The position numbers and the translations under genes were made by a program. From the NCBI RefSeq assembly GCF_008017545.1, contig NZ_VRTZ01000003.1:62001-126000 (forward strand): 64,000 nucleotides of DNA, in the 5' to 3' direction. A model generated the notes under the pieces. That model was not told where the DNA came from and ran no database searches. It saw only the letters and a list, made by a program, of their open reading frames with translations. Positions 57,445-64,000 of this stretch are shown here, piece by piece. How positions within the stretch are numbered: position 1 is the first letter of the stretch; the number at the start of each line of letters is the position of its first letter. The stretch is from Homoserinibacter sp. GY 40078 (GTDB lineage: Bacteria; Actinomycetota; Actinomycetes; Actinomycetales; Microbacteriaceae).

Positions 57445-58863
57445 ATGCGTACCCTTGCCGTCCTGGCCCTCTCGTGGGTTCTCGTCCTCACCGGCACTGT
57501 GTCGGCGGAGCCAGCTGCTGCCGCACCGCGAGCCACGTTGTCGGGAACCGTGATCGCTGACGCGGACGAACTTGCGGCGGGGACGTTCACCGTGTGGGCC
57601 TCGAGCCTCTTCAAGAACACCGAACCCGTTGTGGTGGCCGCGGACGGAACGTGGACGCTGACCGACCTCGCGCCGTGGGACTGGTCCTTGCACGTCGAAC
57701 ATGAGGGGTCGATACCGATCCTCTATGGGGAGGACAACCGCACGCGATCCATCCCGATCAAGCCGGCCGAGGGGGAGGTCATCGACGGCATCGAGATCGT
57801 CTGGCAGGAGAAGACCGCCCTCACGGTGAACGTGAACTGCGGCCGCTGCAGCACCTCGGGCGACAGCAGGCGCGAGGCGAACCTGCGCCTGCAGGAGAAG
57901 CGCGACGGTGTGTGGGCGGATCTGGGCCCCGCGAGCCTCGAGCGGCTTTCCGCCAGCTCCCCATGGGAAAGGAACTTCTTCTTGTTCCCGGGGACCTACC
58001 GCTTCCGGGTCGAGCCGTTCGATGACGACAAGTTCCAGACGGTCGTCAGCAAAGAGGTCACCTTGACCGGCGGACGGCAGACGCTCGATGTCGTGTACCG
58101 ACCCGAGGTGAGCAAGTGGGACCTCACAGGGGATGGCGATCGCCTGTTCCTGGTGCGCCCGACCGGCGAACTCCGGGCATTTCCCATGGGTGACTTCTCC
58201 CAGCTTGGCAAGAGTGCGCGGATCGGCACGGGGCGAAGCTGGTTGTCGTATTCGACGATCATGCTCGCCGGCGATTTCGATGGTGACGCCTGCGCCGACA
58301 TCCTCGCTCGCGACAAGTCGGGCGGGCTCTGGCTCTTCCGGGGGAACGGTGCAGGCGGCCTTCGCTCGAGGGTGAAGGTCGGCTCCGGCATGCAGAAATA
58401 CACCGCTCTGGTCGCGCCGGGGGACATCAGTGGCGACGGAAAGCCGGATCTGCTGGGCCGGACGGCCTCCGGCGCCTTGGTGATGCTCCGCGGTGACGGC
58501 GCCGGTGGATGGGCCGGCACTAAGACCCTGTCGTCGGGTTGGAACTCCTACAAGCTGCTGATCGCTCCGGGGGATGTGGATGGTGACGGCCACGCTGACC
58601 TGATCGCTCGCCGCTCGAACGGCGACATGTATCTGTTCCATGGCGACGGTCACGCTCACCTCACCTCCCCCGTCCGCATCGGGACAGGGTGGAACAAGTA
58701 CTCCCAAGCCGTCGGTGCAGGCGAGTTCGGAGGCGCTTCCCAGTCCAGCCTCGTGGGGATCGCGAAGTACGGCTTCACGTACCGCCACGCCATGACGAGC
58801 ACGGGACGCATCCAGGGCGACAGTATCGCGGCGATTCTGAGCAACGTCCGACTCGTCGGCTGA
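57445..58863 (+). CDS. Secreted FG-GAP/VCBS repeat protein
   Basis: 472 aa. Signal peptide ~1-27 (TLAVLALSWVLVLTGTVSAEPAAAAP). A carboxypeptidase-regulatory-like domain occupies ~30-120 (LSGTVIADADELAAGTFTVW), then a Cys-pair region (NCGRCSTSG), and from ~230 FG-GAP/VCBS repeats with calcium loops DFDGDACADILAR, DISGDGKPDLLGR and DVDGDGHADLIAR, probably a beta-propeller. Resembles integrin-alpha-like surface or matrix proteins of actinobacteria. Like the DUF4214 protein it is secreted and has weaker codon bias; both flank mtlD. Confidence 0.85.
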   Translation: MRTLAVLALSWVLVLTGTVSAEPAAAAPRATLSGTVIADADELAAGTFTVWASSLFKNTEPVVVAADGTWTLTDLAPWDWSLHVEHEGSIPILYGEDNRTRSIPIKPAEGEVIDGIEIVWQEKTALTVNVNCGRCSTSGDSRREANLRLQEKRDGVWADLGPASLERLSASSPWERNFFLFPGTYRFRVEPFDDDKFQTVVSKEVTLTGGRQTLDVVYRPEVSKWDLTGDGDRLFLVRPTGELRAFPMGDFSQLGKSARIGTGRSWLSYSTIMLAGDFDGDACADILARDKSGGLWLFRGNGAGGLRSRVKVGSGMQKYTALVAPGDISGDGKPDLLGRTASGALVMLRGDGAGGWAGTKTLSSGWNSYKLLIAPGDVDGDGHADLIARRSNGDMYLFHGDGHAHLTSPVRIGTGWNKYSQAVGAGEFGGASQSSLVGIAKYGFTYRHAMTSTGRIQGDSIAAILSNVRLVG

Positions 58864-58884
58864 CGTTCGGGCGGCATCCGTAGG

Positions 58885-59379
58885 ATGGTCGGGATGCGCG
58901 ACGCGACGACCGACCCGGCCGATCCGGATGACGAGGCCCTCCACTGGGCCGGGGATGAGGCGCGCGGTCAGGCGGCTCCTCGGCTCGCAACCGCGTCGGA
59001 TGCAGACGCGACGGCACCCGACGCGCAGGGCGAGGTTTCGGCGGCCGTCACTCCCGCTGTCCGCCCGACCCGCAGCCGCGCCGAGACCGCGGGGCTGCTC
59101 GCCACGGGCATCTTCGCGGGGCTCTACCTCGCGGTGACCGTCGGGTGGGTCATCTCGGTGCAACAGCTCGGATACCCGGGCCTCGACCTCGCGGGCGAGA
59201 TCATGTGGCAGTTCGCCGAGTTCCTCGCGATGGTCGCCCCGGCGCTCTGGTTCCTCGCCGTGCACACCCTCACCCCGGAGGGCACGCGGCACCGCGGCAT
59301 CAAGCGTGTGGGGTGGTTCGCCCTCGGCCTCGGGGTGCTCGTCCCGTGGCCGTTCCTCCTGTTGGGAGCGTTCGGATGA
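58885..59379 (+). CDS. Putative membrane protein, unknown function
   Basis: 164 aa. Residues 1-65 are acidic and disordered (DPADPDDEALHWAGDEARGQAAP..), then three hydrophobic segments (about 68-88, 108-128, 142-162), the last ending PWPFLLLGAFG. The ATG at 58894 is an alternative start and has TAGGAT at -13 to -8, fitting a leaderless transcript. Forms a pair with the next gene (ATGA overlap). No family recognised; small DNA-encoded integral proteins of this kind are common next to serA in related genomes as far as I recall. Confidence 0.65.
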   Translation: MVGMRDATTDPADPDDEALHWAGDEARGQAAPRLATASDADATAPDAQGEVSAAVTPAVRPTRSRAETAGLLATGIFAGLYLAVTVGWVISVQQLGYPGLDLAGEIMWQFAEFLAMVAPALWFLAVHTLTPEGTRHRGIKRVGWFALGLGVLVPWPFLLLGAFG

Positions 59380-59774
59380 GCGACGAGGCCGCATCCGGAT
59401 CCGTGCCTGAAACGGAACCCCAACCCGCTGCCGAGCAGTCGACGGAGTGGACGCCTCGCGCCTGGCCGGTCTCGGCGATCATCGTGGCGGTGATCTTCGC
59501 ACTGCTGACGGCATGGTTCCTGTTCCAGGCGTTCGGGAACCTCATCAACGTGCCCGACGCGTACAAGGCCTACGGTCTGGGGGATCGCATCCCGTGGGCG
59601 GTGCTGATCGCGGGCGTCGCGCTTCCGCCGCTGCTCTTCGCCGCCGCGGCTCTGCTCGGCATGCGCCGCGCGCTCACGGCTCGGGTGCTGATCTTCGCCG
59701 CCGCGCTGGGCGCGACCGCCGCGACCTCGTTCGCCCTCTACGCGCTCTCGGTGTATCTCGTCACCGCGGGGTGA
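59376..59774 (+). CDS. Putative membrane protein, unknown function
   Basis: 132 aa; start overlaps the preceding stop (ATGA). An acidic, Pro/Glu-rich N-terminus (residues 1-29) precedes three or four hydrophobic segments (about 32-53, 75-97, 105-128). Probably interacts with the preceding gene product. The following 148 bases up to serA contain no gene; TAGGCT at 59839-59844 is a possible -10 box for serA. Confidence 0.65.
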   Translation: MSDEAASGSVPETEPQPAAEQSTEWTPRAWPVSAIIVAVIFALLTAWFLFQAFGNLINVPDAYKAYGLGDRIPWAVLIAGVALPPLLFAAAALLGMRRALTARVLIFAAALGATAATSFALYALSVYLVTAG

Positions 59775-59922
59775 TGCGAGTCCGCCCCGCGGATCCGCTC
59801 GACCTGTGGACGGGAACGTCACGGAATCCGGTGTCCGGTAGGCTTCCTGTGCCGCGCCGTCGTCGGTTCCGGCTCATCTCGCGCGGTCTCCTGGGCCGCC
59901 GCTCTCGCACGAAGGAACAGCT

Positions 59923-61518
59923 GTGTCCAAGCCGGTCGTCCTGATCGCCGAAGAACTGTCCCCCGCAACGGTCGAGGCCCTCGGCACCGACTTCGACATC
60001 CGCTCCGTCGACGGCACCGACCGTTCGGCGCTGCTCGCGGCGCTCGCCGACGCGGATGCGGTGCTCATCCGCTCCGCGACCCAGATCGACGCGGAGGCGC
60101 TTGCCGTGTCGTCGCGGCTGAAGGTCGTCGCCCGCGCGGGCGTCGGCCTCGACAACGTCGACATCAAGGCCGCCACCGAGGCGGGCGTCATGGTCGTCAA
60201 CGCGCCGACCTCCAACATCATCAGCGCCGCCGAGCTCACCATCGGCCACATCCTGAGCCTCGCCCGGCAGATCCCGGCCGCACACGCGAGCCTCGCCGCA
60301 GGGGAGTGGAAGCGCTCGAAGTACACGGGTGTCGAGCTCTACGAGAAGACGGTCGGCATCATCGGCCTCGGCCGCATCGGCGCGCTCATCACGGCCCGCC
60401 TGCAGGCGTTCGGGGTGGAGGTCATCGCCTACGACCCCTACGTGACCCCGGCGCGCGCCCAGCAGCTCGGGGTGCGCCTCGCGACCCTCGACGAGCTGCT
60501 CGAGCAGTCCGACTTCATCACGATCCACATGCCGAAGACGCCGGAGACCACCGGAATGATCGGCACCGAGCAGCTCGCCCGGATGAAGTCCAGCGCGTTC
60601 ATCGTCAACGTCGCCCGTGGTGGTCTCATCGACGAGGCCGCGCTCGCCGATGCCCTCGCCCGAGGCGTGATCGCGGGTGCCGGGCTCGACGTCTTCTCGT
60701 CCGAGCCTCCCGCAGACGACGCCCTTACCTCGCTGCCGAACGTGGTGGTCACCCCGCACCTCGGTGCCTCCACGCACGAGGCGCAGGAGAAGGCGGGTGT
60801 CTCGGTCGCGAAGAGCGTGCGCCTTGCGCTCGAGGGCGAGCTCGTTCCGGATGCGGTCAACGTCGCGGGCGGCATCATCGACCCGTTCGTACGCCCCGGC
60901 ATCACCCTCGTCGAGAAGCTCGGTCAGGTGCTCGCGGCAGTCGCCGGCCACGGTGCGCTCACCGACCTCGAGGTGGATGTGCGCGGCGAGCTCGCCGCCT
61001 ACGACGTCAGTGTCTACCGCCTGGCGGCGCTCAAGGGCTACTTCACCAACCTCGTCACCGAGAACGTGTCGTACGTGAACGCCCCCCTGCTCGCCGAGCA
61101 GCGCGGCATCGCCTCGAGCCTCAACGTCTCCGAGGAGAGCAAGGACTACCGCAACACCACGACGCTGCGCGGGGTGCTCTCCGACGGCACCTCCGTCGAG
61201 GTTGCGGGAACCCTCGCGGGCACGAAGATGACCGAGAAGATCGTGGGCCTCAACGGCTACGACATCGAGGTGCCGATCGGCGAGCACCACATCGTGATGT
61301 TCTACACCGACCGCCCCGGCATCGTCGCCGTCTACGGCAAGGAGTTCGGCGAGGCAGGCATCAACATCGCGGGGATGCAGATCGCGCGTCGGAGCGCCGG
61401 CGGCCAGGCGCTCAGCATCATCACGGTCGACTCTCCGGTGCCGGATGACGTGCTCGAGCGCGTGCGGGTGGCGACGGATGCCGACGAGGTGCGCGAGATC
61501 GACATCGTCGAGGCCTGA
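59923..61518 (+). CDS. serA: D-3-phosphoglycerate dehydrogenase (SerA)
   Basis: 531 aa, first step of serine biosynthesis. Substrate/nucleotide binding domains with GIIGLGRIGALI, catalytic Arg in NVARGGLIDEAAL, and the Glu-His dyad in VVVTPHLGASTHEAQEKAG. A long C-terminal extension comprises the allosteric-substrate-binding domain (~320-450) and an ACT domain (~455-530, YTDRPGIVAVYGKEFGEAGINIAGMQIARR) for serine feedback, the type-I form found in mycobacteria. Start GTG 59923 with GAAGGA. In actinobacteria, serA commonly follows ilvC, with leuB next; here the 54-59.8 kb segment lies between ilvC and serA. Confidence 0.97.
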   Translation: MSKPVVLIAEELSPATVEALGTDFDIRSVDGTDRSALLAALADADAVLIRSATQIDAEALAVSSRLKVVARAGVGLDNVDIKAATEAGVMVVNAPTSNIISAAELTIGHILSLARQIPAAHASLAAGEWKRSKYTGVELYEKTVGIIGLGRIGALITARLQAFGVEVIAYDPYVTPARAQQLGVRLATLDELLEQSDFITIHMPKTPETTGMIGTEQLARMKSSAFIVNVARGGLIDEAALADALARGVIAGAGLDVFSSEPPADDALTSLPNVVVTPHLGASTHEAQEKAGVSVAKSVRLALEGELVPDAVNVAGGIIDPFVRPGITLVEKLGQVLAAVAGHGALTDLEVDVRGELAAYDVSVYRLAALKGYFTNLVTENVSYVNAPLLAEQRGIASSLNVSEESKDYRNTTTLRGVLSDGTSVEVAGTLAGTKMTEKIVGLNGYDIEVPIGEHHIVMFYTDRPGIVAVYGKEFGEAGINIAGMQIARRSAGGQALSIITVDSPVPDDVLERVRVATDADEVREIDIVEA

Positions 61519-61578
61519 CGCCCGAACGCCTTCCAGTCGCGCCCCCGGCCGCTCTCGCGACCGGCCCCGGACACGGAG

Positions 61579-61608
61579 GAGCGCCCGCCCCCTCGAGGGC
61601 GGACGCTC
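61579..61608. terminator. Bidirectional hairpin between serA and the DUF6458-like gene
   Basis: GAGCGCCCGCCC (61579-61590), loop CCTCGA, GGGCGGACGCTC (61597-61608): a 12-base stem with one mismatch, placed between two convergent stops. No U-tract on either side. Likely shared terminator. Confidence 0.55.
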
Positions 61609-61628
61609 GCAGGTCCGTTTCGGGAAGC

Positions 61629-61883
61629 TCAGGGCTCCACGTCGGTCTGGGTCGAGCGCTGCTCGACCCGCGATCCGGTCGCCGGGTCGACGTCCGAACG
61701 CACGGTCGTGACCGACTGGCGCTTGCGAACGACGAGGACGATTCCGATCAGGGTCACGATGACTCCCGCCCCCATCAGCAGGTAGCCGACGAGGTCGAGG
61801 TCGATCCAGTCGACCTGAACGTTGAGCGCGAATGTCAGGATCGCGCCGACGACGAACAGAAAGATGCCGAGCCCGATGCTCAT
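61629..61883 (-). CDS. DUF6458-like small membrane protein
   Basis: 84 aa. MSIGLGIFLFVVGAILTFALNVQVDWIDLDLVGYLLMGAGVIVTLIGIVLVVRKRQSVTTVRSD: two membrane helices (about 3-21 and 33-51) with an extracytoplasmic acidic turn, then a polar tail with Thr/Arg/Asp. This short family is widespread and uncharacterised in actinobacteria. ATG 61883 is preceded by AAGGAGA. Divergent from leuB, with 151 bases between them. Confidence 0.8.
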   Translation of the reverse strand: MSIGLGIFLFVVGAILTFALNVQVDWIDLDLVGYLLMGAGVIVTLIGIVLVVRKRQSVTTVRSDVDPATGSRVEQRSTQTDVEP

Positions 61884-62022
61884 GAGGGTTCTCCTTCGTG
61901 ATGATGGGCCCTCGTGGGGCCCAGCAGAGACGTTAGGGCGACCGGCGAGAGACGGACAGGGCGTTGACGGCGGGGTCGACGGGGCGGTATACGCGTGCAC
62001 GGCCACCCCGGCGCGCGCCCGA

Positions 62023-62028
62023 TAATCT
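62023..62028 (+). promoter_or_regulatory. Candidate leaderless -10 box of leuB
   Basis: TAATCT at exactly -12 to -7 from the ATG at 62035, part of GATAATCT. A run of G (GGGGGG) fills the space to the ATG and is too near for a ribosome site. Same geometry as the boxes before furA, pdtaS and otsA. Confidence 0.5.
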
Positions 62029-62034
62029 GGGGGG

Positions 62035-63081
62035 ATGACGCGCACCATCGACCTCGCCGTGATCGCGGGAGACGGCATCGGACCCGAAGTGATCGCGGAG
62101 GCGGTGAAGGTGCTCGACCAGGCCGTCGCCGGTGAGGCGCAGCTCGCCACGACCGCGTACCCCTTCAGCGCCGCCCACTACCTCGAGACCGGCCGCGTGC
62201 TGGATGAGGACGACCTTTCGGCGCTCGCGCAGCACGACGCGATACTCCTGGGCGCGGTAGGCGGGGATCCGCGCGACCCGCGTCTCGCGGGGGGCCTGAT
62301 CGAGCGCGGCCTGCTTCTCAAGCTCCGTTTCGCGTTCGACCACTATGTGAACCTCCGGCCGACCGTGCTGTTCCCCTCGGTCACGAGCCCGCTGGCCGAG
62401 CCGGGCGAGGTGGACTTTGTGGTGGTGCGAGAGGGGACCGAGGGCCCGTACGTCGGCAACGGCGGCAGCATCCGCACCGGCACCCCGCACGAGATCGCGA
62501 ACGAGGTGAGCGTCAACACCGCCTACGGTGTCGAGCGGGTCGTCCGCTTCGCCTTCGCGCAGGCCGAGAAGCGCCGCAAGAAGCTCACGCTCGTCCACAA
62601 GACGAACGTCCTGACCCACGCCGGCGGGCTGTGGGCGCGGACCGTCGAGGCCGAGGCGGCCAATCATCCGGACGTGGCGTGGGATTACCTCCATGTCGAC
62701 GCCGCGACCATCTTCCTGGTCACCGATCCTGCTAGGTTCGACGTCATCGTCACCGACAATCTCTTCGGCGACATCCTCACCGATCTGGCCGGCGCCATCA
62801 GCGGCGGCATCGGACTGGCGGCCTCCGGCAACATCAACCCGGATGGCACCTTCCCCAGCATGTTCGAGCCGGTTCACGGATCCGCGCCTGACATCGCCGG
62901 GCAGCAGAAGGCCGACCCCACGGCCGCGATCCTGTCGACCGTGCTCCTGCTCGATCACCTCGGGCTCCCGGATGCGGCCCGCCGGGTCGAGCGGGCGGTG
63001 GCGGCGGATCTCGCCGAACGAGGAACCACCCCGCGCACCACCTCCGAGGTGGGCACCGCGATCGCGGCCCGCCTCGCCTGA
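62035..63081 (+). CDS. leuB: 3-isopropylmalate dehydrogenase (LeuB)
   Basis: 348 aa NAD- and Mg-dependent enzyme oxidising 3-isopropylmalate in leucine synthesis. GDGIGPEV at the N-terminus, catalytic [13 protein letters not shown] (Arg and Tyr), the Lys in HKTNVL, metal Asp in [29 protein letters not shown], and [24 protein letters not shown] for NAD. Cytosolic dimer. Followed 53 bases downstream by ilvE, so the two may be co-transcribed. Confidence 0.97.
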   Translation: MTRTIDLAVIAGDGIGPEVIAEAVKVLDQAVAGEAQLATTAYPFSAAHYLETGRVLDEDDLSALAQHDAILLGAVGGDPRDPRLAGGLIERGLLLKLRFAFDHYVNLRPTVLFPSVTSPLAEPGEVDFVVVREGTEGPYVGNGGSIRTGTPHEIANEVSVNTAYGVERVVRFAFAQAEKRRKKLTLVHKTNVLTHAGGLWARTVEAEAANHPDVAWDYLHVDAATIFLVTDPARFDVIVTDNLFGDILTDLAGAISGGIGLAASGNINPDGTFPSMFEPVHGSAPDIAGQQKADPTAAILSTVLLLDHLGLPDAARRVERAVAADLAERGTTPRTTSEVGTAIAARLA

Positions 63082-63134
63082 GGCGGTCGACGGGCGCACA
63101 ATAGACTCCACACCCAGCAGAAGACGAGCCAGAC

Positions 63135-64000
63135 ATGTCCCTGAACCTCCTTCCCATGGCGAACCAGGATCTCCAGTTCCAGGTGACCCGCAACGAGAAC
63201 GCCGCCTCGCCCGAGGAGCGCGCCCAGGTGCTCGAGAATCCCGGATTCGGGCAGCACTTCACCGACCACATGGTCGACATCTGCTGGTCGGAGCGGGGCG
63301 GGTGGCACCGCCCGCGCGTGCAGCCGTACGGGCCGATCCAGTTGGACCCGGCCGCGGCGGTGCTGCACTACGCGCAGGAGGTCTTCGAAGGGCTCAAGGC
63401 CTACCGTCACGCCGACGGGTCGATCTGGACCTTCCGTCCGGAGGCGAACGCGGCGCGGATGCAGCGTTCGGCGAAGCGCCTCGCCCTGCCCGAACTGCCC
63501 ACCGAGTACTTCCTCGACTCCCTCGCCCAGCTGATCGCCGTCGACGGCGACTGGGTGCCGTCGCAGGCGGAGACGAGCCTGTACCTGCGGCCCTTCATGT
63601 TCGCGAAGGAGGCGTTCCTCGGGGTGCGCCCGGCGAAGAAGGTCAACTACTACGTGATCGCATCCCCGGCTGGCGCCTACTTCCACGGCGGCGTCACGCC
63701 CGTCTCGATCTGGCTGTCGACCACCTACACCCGTGCCGGCCACGGGGGGATGGGTCAGGCGAAGACCGGCGGCAACTACGCCGCATCGCTCGTCGCTCAG
63801 CAGGAGGCGTACGCGCACAATTGCGCCCAGGTGCTGTTCCTCGACGCGCAGGAGGGCCGCTACCTCGAAGAGCTCGGCGGGATGAACGTCGTACTCGTGA
63901 AGAAGGACGGCACGCTCATCACCCCCGACTCCGACTCGATCCTCGAGGGCATCACCGTCGACTCGGTGCTGACGCTCGCCCGCGATCGCGGGCACCGCGT
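63135..64000 (+). CDS. ilvE: Branched-chain amino acid aminotransferase (IlvE), 3' truncated
   Basis: Fold-type IV PLP enzyme catalysing the last transamination in leucine, isoleucine and valine synthesis. 288 codons are present before the window ends; the family is about 360-370 residues. Seen: [45 protein letters not shown], and the PLP Lys in [21 protein letters not shown], then ELGGMNVV and [17 protein letters not shown]. Start ATG 63135 ([11 protein letters not shown]); an alternative Met is at 63156. Together with ilvD-B-N-C and leuB it completes a nearly continuous branched-chain amino acid locus. Confidence 0.95.
   Translation, partial: MSLNLLPMANQDLQFQVTRNENAASPEERAQVLENPGFGQHFTDHMVDICWSERGGWHRPRVQPYGPIQLDPAAAVLHYAQEVFEGLKAYRHADGSIWTFRPEANAARMQRSAKRLALPELPTEYFLDSLAQLIAVDGDWVPSQAETSLYLRPFMFAKEAFLGVRPAKKVNYYVIASPAGAYFHGGVTPVSIWLSTTYTRAGHGGMGQAKTGGNYAASLVAQQEAYAHNCAQVLFLDAQEGRYLEELGGMNVVLVKKDGTLITPDSDSILEGITVDSVLTLARDRGHR

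Overview
The window is a high-GC actinobacterial chromosome segment, most likely from Microbacteriaceae. Support comes from the mtrA-mtrB-lpqB / hpf / secA / pdtaS / whiB1 gene neighbourhood (the same block found around mtrA in mycobacteria), WhiB and FurA-KatG proteins, strong G/C third positions, frequent GTG/TTG starts, 4-base ATGA/GTGA gene overlaps, and several starts preceded by a TANNNT box at exactly -12 to -7, as in leaderless actinobacterial transcripts. No rRNA, CRISPR array, phage or insertion sequence was seen; there is one tRNA (Lys-CTT).

Layout. 1-3200: end of S-adenosylhomocysteine hydrolase, then a divergent RDD / SpoIIM-family membrane pair. 3201-9625: a stress block with a secreted Asp/Gly/His-rich protein, a two-component system, an aquaporin and furA-katG; it looks inserted between spoIIM and the DUF58 operon. 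9626-14859 (minus): a five-gene operon, membrane protein - DUF4129 - DUF4350 - MoxR ATPase - DUF58. 14978-28616: core block mtrA-mtrB-lpqB, ComF-like phosphoribosyltransferase, hpf, secA, Rv3235-like protein, small regulators, a CpaB/CpaE-like pair, pdtaS and whiB1. 28818-32197: small membrane protein, peroxiredoxin, tRNA-Lys with terminator, FAD oxidoreductase, lipoprotein.

32251-38988: an amine-catabolic cluster with a divergent ethanolamine-type APC permease, a glutamine-synthetase-like gamma-glutamyl-amide synthetase, class-I amidotransferase hydrolase, aldehyde dehydrogenase, short-chain dehydrogenase and FadR-type regulator. Together these could take up an amino-alcohol, protect its amine with glutamate, oxidise the alcohol to an acid and release glutamate. 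39012-45260: two small membrane proteins, then a TetR-MMPL-YhgE/Pip export operon in which the MMPL protein carries a fused, apparently dead ABC-ATPase domain. 45274-45341 and 48661-48780 hold two families of palindromic intergenic repeats. 45356-48631: TIM-barrel isomerase-like protein and trehalose synthesis otsA-otsB.

48832-64000: branched-chain amino acid biosynthesis ilvD-ilvB-ilvN-ilvC, interrupted by a 54-59.8 kb stretch (secreted DUF4214 protein, mannitol-1-phosphate dehydrogenase, FG-GAP repeat protein, two membrane proteins), then serA, a DUF6458-like protein, leuB and the 5' part of ilvE. The 3' end of ilvD has clearly different codon use. Boundaries and families are read from the sequence; pathways, promoters and operators are inferences unless stated otherwise.
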